Shown piece by piece: positions 1 to 9,219 of a stretch of 64,000 nt of DNA. Both the position numbers and the translations under genes were made by a program. The DNA is taken from contig NZ_CP011340.1 of assembly GCF_001278075.1 (NCBI RefSeq), positions 7,871,501 through 7,935,500 on the forward strand, given 5' to 3'. The notes under the pieces are model-generated. The model was not told the DNA's origin and did no database searches. It worked only from the letters and a program-made list of their open reading frames with translations. The DNA is from Streptomyces pristinaespiralis. Lineage in GTDB: Bacteria; Actinomycetota; Actinomycetes; Streptomycetales; Streptomycetaceae. Every line of letters starts with the position of its first letter. Position 1 is the first letter of the stretch.

Positions 1-79
1 TGATCCGGGTGCCGGTCGGGGCCGTGGTCGGGCCGGTGGTCGGGACGCCGGCGGTCCCCTCGGCCGTCACGACCCTCAC
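1..79 (-). CDS. Possible N-terminus of a gene running off the left edge (partial)
   Basis: On the minus strand a GTG at 79 is preceded five bases upstream by a GGGAGGG Shine-Dalgarno sequence and opens a frame of 26 codons (VRVVTAEGTAGVPTTGPTT...) that is still open at the window edge. Third positions are almost all G or C, as expected for coding DNA here. There is too little protein to recognise a family. It could be a chance open frame, so confidence is moderate at best. Confidence 0.4.
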   Translation of the reverse strand, partial: MRVVTAEGTAGVPTTGPTTAPTGTRI

Positions 80-324
80 GCGAGCCCTCCCGCGAACCGA
101 AGCGCCGCCCCCCGCCTTGTCCCCTGTCCTGCCCCCCGCCGCGGCCTTCGCCACCGAGGTTCCGCACCTCCTGCCAGAGCTTTCGGCCAACAGGAAGGGG
201 GGTGTCGGTAGACATGAGGAACGCCTCACCGGATCGTGAAGGTTTGCAGGCGGTGCTCTCACCTCCCTTCCATGCTCACTCCGATGGGGGATCCCCGCCA
301 CCGCTCGGAGCGATCCGCACGGGA

Positions 325-361
325 CGGAGTCCGGGTCCGACCTGACCGGACCCGGACTCCG
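325..361 (-). terminator. Hairpin terminator after the amidase-domain gene
   Basis: A perfect 14-bp inverted repeat (CGGAGTCCGGGTCC at 325-338 and its complement at 348-361) with a 9-base loop lies 12 bp past the stop of the minus-strand gene ending at 374. There is no clear T-tract, which is common for terminators in high-GC actinobacteria. Confidence 0.75.
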
Positions 362-373
362 CGATCGGGGCTG

Positions 374-1714
374 CTACTTCTCGAACGTGTCCTTGAGGTG
401 GACCGGATAGTAGATCGGCGCGCGCCCCTGGCCCCCTATGCCGCCGACGGGATCCACGTCGGGCTTGTCGCCCGTGGCGATCTTCATTCCGATGCTCAGG
501 GGCAGATTGGTCCTAGAGCCGCTGTTCTGGGAGTACGCCGGCTCGTAGAACGTGTGGCCGTTGTTCTTGATGGCGAGGACACGCGTGATGATCATCGCGT
601 GGTCGATCTTGCCGTCCGCCGCGCCGTAAGGGTCCCAGTCCGCGAACAGCAGATCACCCTTCTCCAGTGACCACACGTCCTGGTTGTCCCCGGTGGGGTC
701 GTCCGGCGGCCAGGTGCGCAGCCGCTCCCCACGCTTGTCGTTGATCGCGTAGGTCCACAGCCGGTAGGCGACGGACCAGGTGGTCGAAGGTCCCCTGGGG
801 CCGAACAGGTCATTCGTCCAGGTGTTGTCGTCGTCCTTGTTCCACCCGCCCGCCTTCTCCCAGCCGCCGGCGTGGAGCGACTGGGAGACGAAGTTGGCGC
901 AGTTGTTGTCGAACGTCTCGTAGTCCGGGTTGTGGTTTTCCACCCAGGCCGTTCTCTGTCTGCCCGTCGCGTCGGTGAACGTGTACGGAGTCTGCTTCGA
1001 CCATTTCTGGGCGTACGCCGCGGCGGCGTCACGGTCGTACGTGCCCGTGTCGAGCACGCTCACATCGCCCTTGCCCTCGCCCGCGTCCGTGGCCCGGGCC
1101 TTGTTCGCGTCCGACGGCAGAGGCAGGTCCCCGAGGTCGATGGGCGGCCCGGACTCTTCGGACTCGGTGCTCGGGACCGGCGCATAAAAGACGTCCGTGA
1201 TGCGCCAGGTCTTCTTCTCGCGCTCCAACGTCACCGTGTACGTGTCGTGGAGGCTGGATTCACCGATATCGTCGTTGTTCCAGTTGAGGACGGTGCCCGC
1301 GGTGAGGGTCACGGTCGCGGTGCGCCCGCGGAACCTGACCCGGCTGTCCTGGCCGAAACCGGTCAGCACCTTCGTGGCCCGCAGCCCGTTCTCGTCCTCG
1401 GCCTCGTTCGCCACGGTGGCGGGGACCGCGGCGAACCTCGCGGGCTGTGCGGCGAGCGCGCCGCCGTTCGCCCTGAGCGCGGACAGCGCGGTGCTCGACT
1501 CCGCGGGGTCCAGCCAGCCCCTGTCGCGTGCCTCGAAGTAGTCGTACACGACGCTCATCACACGCGCCTTCCGGCCGTGCAGGCCGAGGCCCGACTCGAC
1601 CTGCAGCGAGGCCGTGTCGTCACCGGCGGCTCCCGCCGGAGCGGCCGGTGCCATCAGCGCCCCCGCCACACCGAGCACGACCGTGCTCGTGATCGCTCTC
1701 TTGCGAAGTCCCAT
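374..1714 (-). CDS. Secreted amidase-domain protein (Amidase_6 type)
   Basis: 446 residues. The ATG at 1714 follows an AAGGAGGG ribosome site, so I prefer it to the longer open frame beginning at 1891. Residues 1-30 form a Sec signal peptide (basic MGLRKR, hydrophobic core, Ala-rich cleavage region). Residues 40-190 are a helical plus beta region of unknown role. From about residue 225 the sequence matches the putative amidase domain: a TYDRDAAAAYAQKW start, then the NCANFVSQ motif with the presumed nucleophile Cys272, and a later DHAMI histidine. The domain is related to NlpC/P60-like cysteine hydrolases, so a cell-wall or peptide amide substrate outside the cell is plausible but inferred. 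Monocistronic. Confidence 0.88.
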   Translation of the reverse strand: MGLRKRAITSTVVLGVAGALMAPAAPAGAAGDDTASLQVESGLGLHGRKARVMSVVYDYFEARDRGWLDPAESSTALSALRANGGALAAQPARFAAVPATVANEAEDENGLRATKVLTGFGQDSRVRFRGRTATVTLTAGTVLNWNNDDIGESSLHDTYTVTLEREKKTWRITDVFYAPVPSTESEESGPPIDLGDLPLPSDANKARATDAGEGKGDVSVLDTGTYDRDAAAAYAQKWSKQTPYTFTDATGRQRTAWVENHNPDYETFDNNCANFVSQSLHAGGWEKAGGWNKDDDNTWTNDLFGPRGPSTTWSVAYRLWTYAINDKRGERLRTWPPDDPTGDNQDVWSLEKGDLLFADWDPYGAADGKIDHAMIITRVLAIKNNGHTFYEPAYSQNSGSRTNLPLSIGMKIATGDKPDVDPVGGIGGQGRAPIYYPVHLKDTFEK

Positions 1715-2050
1715 GTCCTGCCCTCCTTGTCCGTCTCCCGACCGGAGAAGGAAACGGGACAGGCGGTGAGGATCTCGCTCCCCCCGTGTCCGTCCCCCGT
1801 TCACGGCCGAGCGCACGGCTGCGCGACGGCGAAGGCCGTCGCTGTGAATCCCCGCGCCTGTTCGCCCCTTGAGCTTCTCCGAGGCGGGCACGGCCGGACA
1901 GGGCGTTTCACCGAGCCCGAAAAGGCCAGCCCACCCACGGGGAACGGAATGCTCCGTTTCCGCGTCACCGACCCGCGGGCCCGGCCGGGACCCGCGTCGT
2001 GGTCCGCACCGGACCCGCTGCGCAGGACGGCAACCGGCCGGTGGGCGGGT

Positions 2051-3745
2051 TCACGGGCGGTAGGACAGGGTCGTCATCATGCCGGACTCCGAGTGGTAGA
2101 TGTTGTGGCAGTGGAGCATCCACAGGCCGGGATTGTCGGCGTCGAAGTCGAGGACGAGTTTGTTGTGGGGCAGGACGGTGGCGGTGTCCTTGCGGGCGCC
2201 GCGGGAGTCGATGCCGGCGAGGGCGTAGGTGTGGCCGTGGAGATGGACGGGGTGCCACATGTCGGTCGCGTTGACGACGACGAGGCGTACGCGTTCGCCG
2301 CGTTCGATGTGGTGGACGCGGTCGGCCGAGTAGGGGCGGTGGTCGATGCCCCAGTCGTAGTCCTTCATGCCGCCGGTAAGGGTGAGTTTGAGGATCCGGT
2401 CGGGCCTGCGCCGGTCGAGTTCGACGGATTCGTGGGGCCGGAGCCGGCGCGCCGAGGGCAGTACGTCGCGCCACAGTTCGGCGGGCCTGACGGTGGGCCC
2501 GGGCAGTGCGCCCTTCGCCGTGCGCAGGACGGCCATCGCGGCGCCGTTCTTGCCTTCGGCGAGTGCGGTGAGCGGGAAGACGCCGTCCTTCGCCGTGATC
2601 AGTACGTCGTAACGCTCGCCCATGCCGAGGAGCAGCGAGTCGGTCCGGTGGTGGCGCACCGGGAAGCCGTCGCTGTGGGTGATCGTCATCCGGTGGCCAC
2701 CGAGCGCCACACGGAACGGCGTCTCGGCACCCGCGTTGATGATGCGCAGCCGGATCCGGTCGCCGGGTCGGGCCCTGAACTGGGCCGGGTCGTCGGCCGT
2801 ACGTCCGTTGACCAGGTAGTGCGGGTAGGCGACGTCTCCGGCGTGGCCGCCGAGCAACGGGCTCGTGGCGCCCGTCATCAGCCGGCCGGGCCCCTTCCCC
2901 CACTCGGGAGCGGGTGAGGCGTCGTCCCGCTCCGGCGCCCGGGCCGCCGGCGGACCGTACCCGGCCGCGACTCCTCCCGAGGGCTTCGAGGGGGCGGGCC
3001 CTGACCGGCCGGACCGGTGCTTGTGCGCGGAGCCGTGGCCCATGGCGGGCTTGCCCTTGCGGAGCTGGTCGAAGACGTCCTCGGGGGTGGAGCCGTCGAC
3101 CCCGTCGATCCAGTCGTCCAGCAGGACGATCCACTCCGCGTCGTAGGCGAGGGGCTCGTTGGGGTCGTCCACGATCAGCGGCGCGTACATCCCCCGGTCG
3201 ATCTGCAGGCCGAGGTGCGGATGGAACCAGTACGTGCCTGGGTGCGGGGCCCGGAAGCGGTAGGTGAACGAGCCGCCCGGCCTGATGGGCGGCTGCGTCA
3301 CCTCGGGCACGCCGTCCATCTCGTTGCGCAGGGCGATGCCGTGCCAGTGCACCGTGGTGGGTTCCGACAGATGGTTGGCGAGCGTCAGCTCGAGCGTGTC
3401 GCCGGCGGTGATCCGCACCTCCTCGCCCGGCAGTTCGCCGTTGTACGTCGAGGTCCTGACGGTGCGTCCGCCGCCGATCCCCACGGTGGCCGGGGTGGCC
3501 GTGAAGCTGAGACCACGGAGCTTGCCTTCGGGGCTGGGGGTCCATGTGGGCCGGAGCTTCTTGCCGTCCGCGATGCCGGAGCCTCTGGTACCGGGGTCCG
3601 TCGCCTCACGTCCGGCGCCGCCCGCCCGGTCCGCGCCGCTGCCCGAACAGGCAGTGGACAGCGCGGATCCCGCCGCGGCGATCCCGGCGCCGAGCACGGC
3701 GCGCCGGGTCGGAGAGGCCGGACGGGTCTGATCCTGGCTGTACAT
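2051..3745 (-). CDS. TAT-exported multicopper oxidase
   Basis: 564 residues. The ATG at 3745 has a GGAGG site. The N-terminus has a twin-arginine motif (PTRRAVLGAG, residues 12-21) followed by LSTAC, so it may be a TAT-exported lipoprotein anchored at Cys33. Cupredoxin copper ligands are all present: HWHG near 133, HPH near 175, HPVHLHGH near residue 505 and HCHNIYHSESGM near 550, giving type 1, 2 and 3 copper sites with an axial Met. It should couple oxidation of a small substrate or metal ion to reduction of O2. A linker of about 60 residues in the middle (HGSAHKHRSGRSGP...) is His/Pro-rich and unusual. Candidate roles are laccase, cuprous oxidase or bilirubin-oxidase-like; the substrate cannot be read from sequence. 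Confidence 0.93.
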   Translation of the reverse strand: MYSQDQTRPASPTRRAVLGAGIAAAGSALSTACSGSGADRAGGAGREATDPGTRGSGIADGKKLRPTWTPSPEGKLRGLSFTATPATVGIGGGRTVRTSTYNGELPGEEVRITAGDTLELTLANHLSEPTTVHWHGIALRNEMDGVPEVTQPPIRPGGSFTYRFRAPHPGTYWFHPHLGLQIDRGMYAPLIVDDPNEPLAYDAEWIVLLDDWIDGVDGSTPEDVFDQLRKGKPAMGHGSAHKHRSGRSGPAPSKPSGGVAAGYGPPAARAPERDDASPAPEWGKGPGRLMTGATSPLLGGHAGDVAYPHYLVNGRTADDPAQFRARPGDRIRLRIINAGAETPFRVALGGHRMTITHSDGFPVRHHRTDSLLLGMGERYDVLITAKDGVFPLTALAEGKNGAAMAVLRTAKGALPGPTVRPAELWRDVLPSARRLRPHESVELDRRRPDRILKLTLTGGMKDYDWGIDHRPYSADRVHHIERGERVRLVVVNATDMWHPVHLHGHTYALAGIDSRGARKDTATVLPHNKLVLDFDADNPGLWMLHCHNIYHSESGMMTTLSYRP

Positions 3746-4042
3746 GGTCCTCCGTCGGTCGGATCCGCGGGGTCCCGTCCCGGCCGAGGGGGACGGCGCC
3801 CCGGGCGGGGCCAGACGCGGCAGGAACCAGCATGGAGCATTATGTCGGAAACATCCGGTAACTGCGTGGCAACGGCCGAGGTCAGCGCCGCGAAAGTCGG
3901 CCCGGCAGCGCGAGGATGAAGTGCCGCACCCCGAGTGGCACAAGCAGACGGGGTGTCACCGGCCTTTCACGGGCGCCGCGCTGCTCCTGACCGACAGCCG
4001 GGAGAGAGCGTGGCCCGCCGGACCGGACGTAGTCTGCGGGCT

Positions 4043-4426
4043 GTGACGGTGAGATACGTGGTGGACGGCAGCCGGGTCAGGACGCTGGAGGACTTCTGGC
4101 AGGTCGCCGGCGAGAGCATCGGCTGCGGCGGCTACTTCGGCCGTAACCTCGATGCCTTCGCCGACTGCCTCCGCGGCGGCTTCGGGACACCGGACGACGG
4201 CGACTTCGAGATCGAGTGGCGCGATCACGAAGCCTCCCGCCGGAACCTCGGGCACCACGAGACCGCTCGGCAGCTCGAGATGTGGCTCGCCCGCTGTCAT
4301 CCGACGAACAGGGACCGCATGGCGGCCAGGCTCTCGGAGGCCCGCGCCGGACGAGGCCCCACCCTCTTCGACCAGCTGGTCGAGACCATCGAGGAAGAGC
4401 TTCCCGGCGGGCTGCGCCTCCGGTAG
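4043..4426 (+). CDS. Barstar-family protein
   Basis: About 127 residues. It carries the barstar signature GGYFGRNLDAFADCLRGGF, followed by a short acidic stretch and a C-terminal helix ending in ETIEEELPGG. Barstars are small intracellular inhibitors that plug the active site of barnase-type RNases. No barnase-like toxin lies nearby, so its target is unknown. The start is set at GTG 4043 because a TAGTCT -10 hexamer (4030-4035) ends seven bases before it, which suggests a leaderless mRNA. An in-frame GTG at 4049 is the alternative. Longer starts upstream lack coding-like sequence. Confidence 0.85.
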   Translation: MTVRYVVDGSRVRTLEDFWQVAGESIGCGGYFGRNLDAFADCLRGGFGTPDDGDFEIEWRDHEASRRNLGHHETARQLEMWLARCHPTNRDRMAARLSEARAGRGPTLFDQLVETIEEELPGGLRLR

Positions 4427-4464
4427 CAGCCGGGCACGACGACGGCGGGAGCATAGAGCGGCCT

Positions 4465-5496
4465 CTACGGCCGCTCCGCCGGCACGGGCCGAAGTGCGGG
4501 CCACCGAGCGAGCATTCGCCCGCGCATGGCGGTACTGAGGCCGCTCACGCCGCGCAGAGAGGGGTCGTCGGCCGTCATCCGGCCGACGACCCCGAGCCGG
4601 TGGACGAGCCGCTGCCGGGCTGTCGCCGTGCCCCACGTCCAGTCCCGGCCCGGCATCCGGGCCAGGTGGTCGGTGCCGTCGCGGCGTGCCCTTTCCACCA
4701 GCGCGTCGCCGCGGAGCAGCCAGCCGGCGCACGCGTCGGTGAGTCCGTCCCGGATTTCCGAGCCGGTCGCACTCCGCCACTCCTCGCGGTACGCGCTCTC
4801 CGCCCGTTCCAGCAGCGGCTCCGATGCCGAAGTGACACACCAGCAGGTCGGGAAGCCGATGCGCAGGTAGGCGAGTTCCATCAGGCCGCTGCCCAGTGAC
4901 GCCTGCTCGAAGTCGATGAACCTGACCCCCGAGGCGGTGTGGAGGTCATTACCGGGACAGGGGTCCCCGTGGAGAAGGGCTGCCTGCCCGGGTGCCCGGC
5001 CGAGCCGGTTCACCAGGTCGTCGAGTTCGCCGGACACGCCAGGAGCGACAGGGACCTCCAGCGCGTCGGCCAGCCTGAGGAAGGACGTGACATCCGCCTG
5101 GGTCGGACCCTGCCACCGGGGCAGCACCTCGGCGTCCTCGGGGCGGGCGGTGGCATGCAGCCGTGCCAACGCGGCGGCGTGGTCGACGATCCAGTCCCAG
5201 GCCGGGCGTCGGTGATCCAGGTGCTCCAGCACCAGGACCCGCTCGCCGGGATCGGTTCCCAGCAGCGTGGGCACCACGGGGGGTTCGGCCCGGGTGGCGA
5301 GCCGCAGGGCCGCCACCTCGCGGGCGTAGCGCTCGTCGGCGTCAGGACCGCCGACGATCTGCTTCACCACCGCCGTCGTCCCCGGCAGCTCCACGCGCCA
5401 CACGCGCGAACGAGGGCTGCTGTCCAGTGTGCGGGAGCGCCCGGGCGCTCCCAGCTCGGCCCGTAACCCGTCCCCGAACGGCAGTCGTGACGACAT
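4465..5496 (-). CDS. Aminoglycoside phosphotransferase-fold (APH) kinase family protein
   Basis: 343 residues from the ATG at 5496, with an AAGGATG ribosome site. The kinase-like fold is visible: Lys45 in VVKQIVGG for ATP binding, the Brenner motif LLHGDPCPGND (HGD at 176-178, with Asn183), and FIDFE with Asp195 as the metal-binding Asp. Members phosphorylate aminoglycosides, choline, homoserine, macrolides or other small alcohols. Nothing here fixes the substrate. It stands alone, convergent with the barstar gene. Confidence 0.85.
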   Translation of the reverse strand: MSSRLPFGDGLRAELGAPGRSRTLDSSPRSRVWRVELPGTTAVVKQIVGGPDADERYAREVAALRLATRAEPPVVPTLLGTDPGERVLVLEHLDHRRPAWDWIVDHAAALARLHATARPEDAEVLPRWQGPTQADVTSFLRLADALEVPVAPGVSGELDDLVNRLGRAPGQAALLHGDPCPGNDLHTASGVRFIDFEQASLGSGLMELAYLRIGFPTCWCVTSASEPLLERAESAYREEWRSATGSEIRDGLTDACAGWLLRGDALVERARRDGTDHLARMPGRDWTWGTATARQRLVHRLGVVGRMTADDPSLRGVSGLSTAMRGRMLARWPALRPVPAERP

Positions 5497-5893
5497 GGGT
5501 TCATCCTTCCACGCGGTCGGCGAGCGGGCGGCGGGGCGTGCACAACCGGCTGTCCCGCGGCCCGCCGCCGGGAAACCGCCACCCCGCGGCGAGAGCCGGG
5601 GCGCCAGGGCCCGGGCCCTGGCGCCTGAATGCCCGCCGGACTTGACGTCCGGAGGCACGCCCGCAGCCGTGAAACCGAGATGCCCGCTGAGGCGTCGGTC
5701 GGGTACCGTGCGGGCCATGTCGAGCCCTGAGTCGGACGAGGTGGGGGCTTTCGGTCACGCCGTCAGCCCCCTGCACCCCTGAGTTCGTGATTCTGCCGTC
5801 CCGCCGTGTTCCGCGGCCGGACGAGTGCGCCCTCGGGCTGACCGCGGTGACGAGACGACCTTCTCGTGCCTCTCCTCACCTCGGAGCCACTCG

Positions 5894-7072
5894 ATGCCTC
5901 TTCCGCTGTACCTCCTTGCCCTGGCCGCCTTCGCCATGGGCACCTCGGAGTTCATGCTCGCCGGCCTCCTGCCGGACATCGCCTCCGACCTCGGTGTCAC
6001 CATCGGGACAGCCGGCACCCTCACCACCGCCTTCGCGACGGGAATGATCGTCGGAGCCCCGCTCATGGCCGGGCTCGCCCGCAACCGGCCAGGACGCTCG
6101 AGCCTGCTCGGTTTCGTCCTCGTGTTCGCAGCGGCCCACGTCGTGGGCGCTGTCACCCCGAGCTTCCCCGTCCTGCTCGCGACCCGGGTGGTCGCGGCGC
6201 TCGCGAACGCCGGCTTCCTTGCCGTGGCGCTGACGACCGCCGCCACATTGGTCGCTCCCGACAAGAAGGGACGCGCACTCGCGGTGCTGCTGTCCGGCAC
6301 CACCCTGGCCGTGATCGCCGGTGTCCCGGGCGGATCGCTACTCGGCGCACTGCTCGGCTGGCGCGCCACCTTCTGGGCCGTCGCCGCTCTCTGTCTGCCC
6401 GCGGCCATCGGCGTCCTCACGAGGATCCCGGCGCTCCCCGTGCACCAGGGCGCGGCCGGCGGGCCGGCCCTGCGAGCGGAGCTCGCCCGGCTCACAAGCC
6501 CCCGGTTGCTCCTGGTCATGCTGCTCGGCGCGCTGGTGAACGCGGCGACCTTCGCGAGCTTCACCTTCCTCGCGCCCGTGGTGACCGGCACCGCCGAGCT
6601 GGGCGAACTGTGGGTGCCGGTCACCCTGGTGCTCTTCGGCGTCGGTGCGTACGCCGGGGTCACCGTCGCCGGACGGCTGTCCGACCGGCATCCCGGCCCG
6701 GTCGTCGCGGTCGGCGGTCCGCTGCTGCTCATCGGCTGGCCCGCCCTGGCCGTGCTGGCCCACAGGCCGGTCGCCCTGCTCACCCTGGTGTTCGTCCTGG
6801 GCGCGCTCTCGTTCGCGCTGGGCAGCACGCTGATCGCCCGGGTCCTGTACGAGGCCGCGGGAGCCCCCACCATGGCCGGCTCCTACGCGACCGCCGCACT
6901 CAACGTCGGGGCTGCAGCCGGTCCCCTCGTCGCCGCGACCACACTCGGCACCGCGGCCGGGGACCTCGGGCCGCTGTGGGCGAGCGGACTCCTCGTCCTG
7001 GTCGCCCTCCTCGTCGCCGTCCCGCTGCGCGGCGTGATCACGGCCGGCCGGAGCAGCGAGGTGCTCCAGTGA
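5894..7072 (+). CDS. cmx: Cmx/CmrA-type chloramphenicol efflux MFS transporter
   Basis: 392 residues and about 12 predicted membrane helices. The start at 5894 (MPLPLYLLALAAFAMGTSEF) matches the usual N-terminus of the family, in which MGTSEFMLAGLLPDIA is strongly conserved. The motif-A region reads GLARNRPGR between helices 2 and 3. Family members export chloramphenicol with proton antiport at the cytoplasmic membrane. The leader between 5500 and 5893 is long; chloramphenicol exporters are often attenuated by leader peptides, but I could not identify one with confidence. The call rests on family-level similarity, and the substrate is not proven by sequence. Confidence 0.85.
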   Translation: MPLPLYLLALAAFAMGTSEFMLAGLLPDIASDLGVTIGTAGTLTTAFATGMIVGAPLMAGLARNRPGRSSLLGFVLVFAAAHVVGAVTPSFPVLLATRVVAALANAGFLAVALTTAATLVAPDKKGRALAVLLSGTTLAVIAGVPGGSLLGALLGWRATFWAVAALCLPAAIGVLTRIPALPVHQGAAGGPALRAELARLTSPRLLLVMLLGALVNAATFASFTFLAPVVTGTAELGELWVPVTLVLFGVGAYAGVTVAGRLSDRHPGPVVAVGGPLLLIGWPALAVLAHRPVALLTLVFVLGALSFALGSTLIARVLYEAAGAPTMAGSYATAALNVGAAAGPLVAATTLGTAAGDLGPLWASGLLVLVALLVAVPLRGVITAGRSSEVLQ

Positions 7073-7183
7073 CGCACGGAGAAGCCCCGGACCGGCCCCA
7101 TGACGCGCGTGGTCGACGACACGGCGAACCGGGTCGCGAGAGGGAAGCAGCGCGGCCGGGCGGGGCTCCACCCCCCGCCCGCG

Positions 7184-8059
7184 TCAGAACTGCACCCCGT
7201 CGTGCCCGGGCGTCGTGGCCCGCCGTGTCCACGCCGCCAGGGCCTCCGGCGTGCGCGGCCCCTCGTCGAAGGCGCCCAGCAGCCCATGGGCGCGCAGCAC
7301 CTCCGTGACCGCCGTGCCCCACGGCCTGCGCAGCCGCGCCGAGTCCAACAGGTCCTGGTCGGCGAGGAGTTCCGCGACCGGACCGGTGCGCAGGCCGCCC
7401 GGTGCGAGCACGGCGGCGTCGTCGGCCCAGCGCAGCGCCAGGTCGACGTCGTGCGTCGCCATCACGACCGTCGTCCCGGACGCGCGCAGCCGGCCGAGGA
7501 CCTCGAGCAGCCTCTCCTGGCCGTGCGGGTCGAGTCCGGCGGTCGGTTCGTCCAGGACGAGCACCCTCGGCCGCATCGCCACGGCGCCCGCGATCGCGGC
7601 CCGTTTGCGCTGGCCGTACGAGAGGAGGTGCGTCGGCCGGTCCCGCAGCGCCGTGATGTCCATCGCGGCCAGCGCCTCGTCCACCCGGGCCCGTACCTCG
7701 TCCTCCGCGAGGCCGAGGTTCATCGGACCGAACGACACGTCCTGCTCGACCGACGCGGCGAAGAGCTGGTCGTCGGGGTCCTGCACGACCAACTGCACCG
7801 TCGTGCGGAGCCGGGTCAGCCCGGCCCGGTCGTACGTCACCGGCTCACCCCGCAGACGCAGCAGGCCCGTCGCGGGCCGCAGCCCGCCGCTCAGCAGCCG
7901 CAGCAGGGTCGTCTTGCCGCTGCCGTTGCGTCCCAGCAGCGCGGTGGAGCGGCCCTCCGCGAGGCCGAGACCGACGCCGTCGAGCACGGCGGGCCCGTCC
8001 TCGTACGAGTAACCCGCGTCGACGAGCTCCACGACGGCGCCCGCGGGGGAGTGGTTCAT
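7184..8059 (-). CDS. cbiO: Cobalt ECF-transporter ATPase CbiO
   Basis: 291 residues, last gene of the cbiMNQO operon, overlapping cbiQ by 4 bp. ABC motifs are complete: Walker A GRNGSGKT (43-50), Q-loop VVQDPDDQLF typical of ECF ATPases, signature LSYGQRKR, Walker B VLVLDEPTAGLDP and the switch His in ATHDVD. It energises cobalt uptake at the inner face of the membrane together with CbiQ. The C-terminal 60 residues extend beyond the nucleotide-binding core, as is usual in CbiO. Regulated with the operon by the upstream cobalamin riboswitch. Confidence 0.95.
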   Translation of the reverse strand: MNHSPAGAVVELVDAGYSYEDGPAVLDGVGLGLAEGRSTALLGRNGSGKTTLLRLLSGGLRPATGLLRLRGEPVTYDRAGLTRLRTTVQLVVQDPDDQLFAASVEQDVSFGPMNLGLAEDEVRARVDEALAAMDITALRDRPTHLLSYGQRKRAAIAGAVAMRPRVLVLDEPTAGLDPHGQERLLEVLGRLRASGTTVVMATHDVDLALRWADDAAVLAPGGLRTGPVAELLADQDLLDSARLRRPWGTAVTEVLRAHGLLGAFDEGPRTPEALAAWTRRATTPGHDGVQF

Positions 8060-8805
8060 GGCAGATACCTTTCGAGCACGAGGGTGAGGGCGACGATCCC
8101 GGCCAGCAGCGCGGCGACCATGGCGAGGAACGGCCGCGACACCGTCGCCCGCGGTACCAGCACCCGCAGCGTGCCGTCGTAACCGCGGCCCGCTAGTCCG
8201 GCCTGCAGTCGCTCCGCCCGGTCGAAGGCGCGCACGAAGGCGGTCGCGCCGAGGCCGGCCAGCGACCGCCATGCGGCCGCCCTGCTCGCATGGCCGAGCC
8301 GGGCGGCCTGCGCCTGGCGGATGTTGGCGACGGCGTCCAGCAGCAGAAAGCTGATCCGGTACATCACCAGGGCCACGTCCACCACGGCCGGCGGCACGCC
8401 CGCGCGGACCAGCCGGGGCAGCACGTCGGACACCGGTGTCGTGAACGCGAACAGCAGCACGCCCAGCGACGCGGCGGAGGTGCGCAGCAGCAGCCGAGCG
8501 GCGTCGCCCGGCCCGTCGGGCGCAAAGGCCACCATGCCCTCCGGACCGCCCACCGCGAACAGCAGCGGTACGGCTCCGGTGACACAGAACCCGAGCGGGA
8601 TGCGGAACGCCCGCCACAGTTGGCTCCGTGGCACGCCGGCCGGGCCGAGCAGGATCGCGACCGTCGCGGCGGCGACGAGGACGGCGCCCGGCCAGGGCGG
8701 CAGACAGACGGCCGTGACGGTCAGACCGAGGCCCAGGACGGCTTTCTCGCAGGGGTGGCGGCGGCGCCAGCGACTGCTGTGCGCCGCCGCGTCGATCGGC
8801 AGCAT
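8056..8805 (-). CDS. cbiQ: Cobalt ECF-transporter membrane component CbiQ
   Basis: 249 residues with about five hydrophobic segments. The cytoplasmic part contains two Ala-Arg-Gly-type coupling helices (the AERLQAGLAGRGYDG region near residue 200 is the conserved one) that contact CbiO. It is the T component that couples ATP hydrolysis to the CbiMN substrate module. It starts 7 bp after the cbiN stop and its 3' end overlaps cbiO. Confidence 0.93.
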   Translation of the reverse strand: MLPIDAAAHSSRWRRRHPCEKAVLGLGLTVTAVCLPPWPGAVLVAAATVAILLGPAGVPRSQLWRAFRIPLGFCVTGAVPLLFAVGGPEGMVAFAPDGPGDAARLLLRTSAASLGVLLFAFTTPVSDVLPRLVRAGVPPAVVDVALVMYRISFLLLDAVANIRQAQAARLGHASRAAAWRSLAGLGATAFVRAFDRAERLQAGLAGRGYDGTLRVLVPRATVSRPFLAMVAALLAGIVALTLVLERYLP

Positions 8806-8811
8806 CGGCGG

Positions 8812-9219
8812 CTACGGCGCCGTCGCCGCGGTGTCCGTGCCCTCGCCGCGCGACCTTGCGCCCGAGGGGTCCGGTGCCGGGTCGTCCGGCGTGATGTCCC
8901 CGTCCCGTCGGGCCGCGGCCCGCTCCTCGCCCTGCCGACGGCCCCTGCGCAGGCCGAAGTAGTAGGCCAGGACGCCCGCGCCGAGCGCCGCCTGGAGGGA
9001 GAACAGGGCCGACTCGACCTCGCCGGACGGCGGTTCGTACAGCGGGGTGAACCACGGCTCGTAGTCCGGCTCGAGTTCCGTGATCGCCGCCTCCGCCTCG
9101 CCGTCGGCGCCGGTGAACGGCTCCTCCTTGTGGTCCCCGAGCCCCAGGACGAGCGGCAGTACGGCCAGCGCCGCGACGGCGAGCAGCAGCAGGGTGTTGA
9201 TCCTCGCGTTACGGCTCAT
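8812..9219 (-). CDS. cbiN: Cobalt transport protein CbiN
   Basis: 135 residues. An N-terminal helix ([19 protein letters not shown]) and a second near residue 80 flank an extracytoplasmic loop containing [23 protein letters not shown], the conserved CbiN core that helps load metal into CbiM. The C-terminal 40 residues are a hydrophilic acidic/basic tail that looks dispensable and is longer than in enteric CbiN. The ATG overlaps the cbiM stop (ATGA). Confidence 0.93.
   Translation of the reverse strand: MSRNARINTLLLLAVAALAVLPLVLGLGDHKEEPFTGADGEAEAAITELEPDYEPWFTPLYEPPSGEVESALFSLQAALGAGVLAYYFGLRRGRRQGEERAAARRDGDITPDDPAPDPSGARSRGEGTDTAATAP

Noticed and set aside
872..2917. A 681-residue plus-strand open frame
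   Set aside because: It is antisense to the amidase and multicopper oxidase genes, which have clear motifs, signal peptides and ribosome sites. Long antisense frames are common in DNA of this GC content.
5500..5893. Leader peptide and attenuator for the Cmx exporter
   Set aside because: A 21-codon ORF at 5718 exists, but it has no ribosome site and I could not find convincing alternative stems, so I do not report it as a feature.
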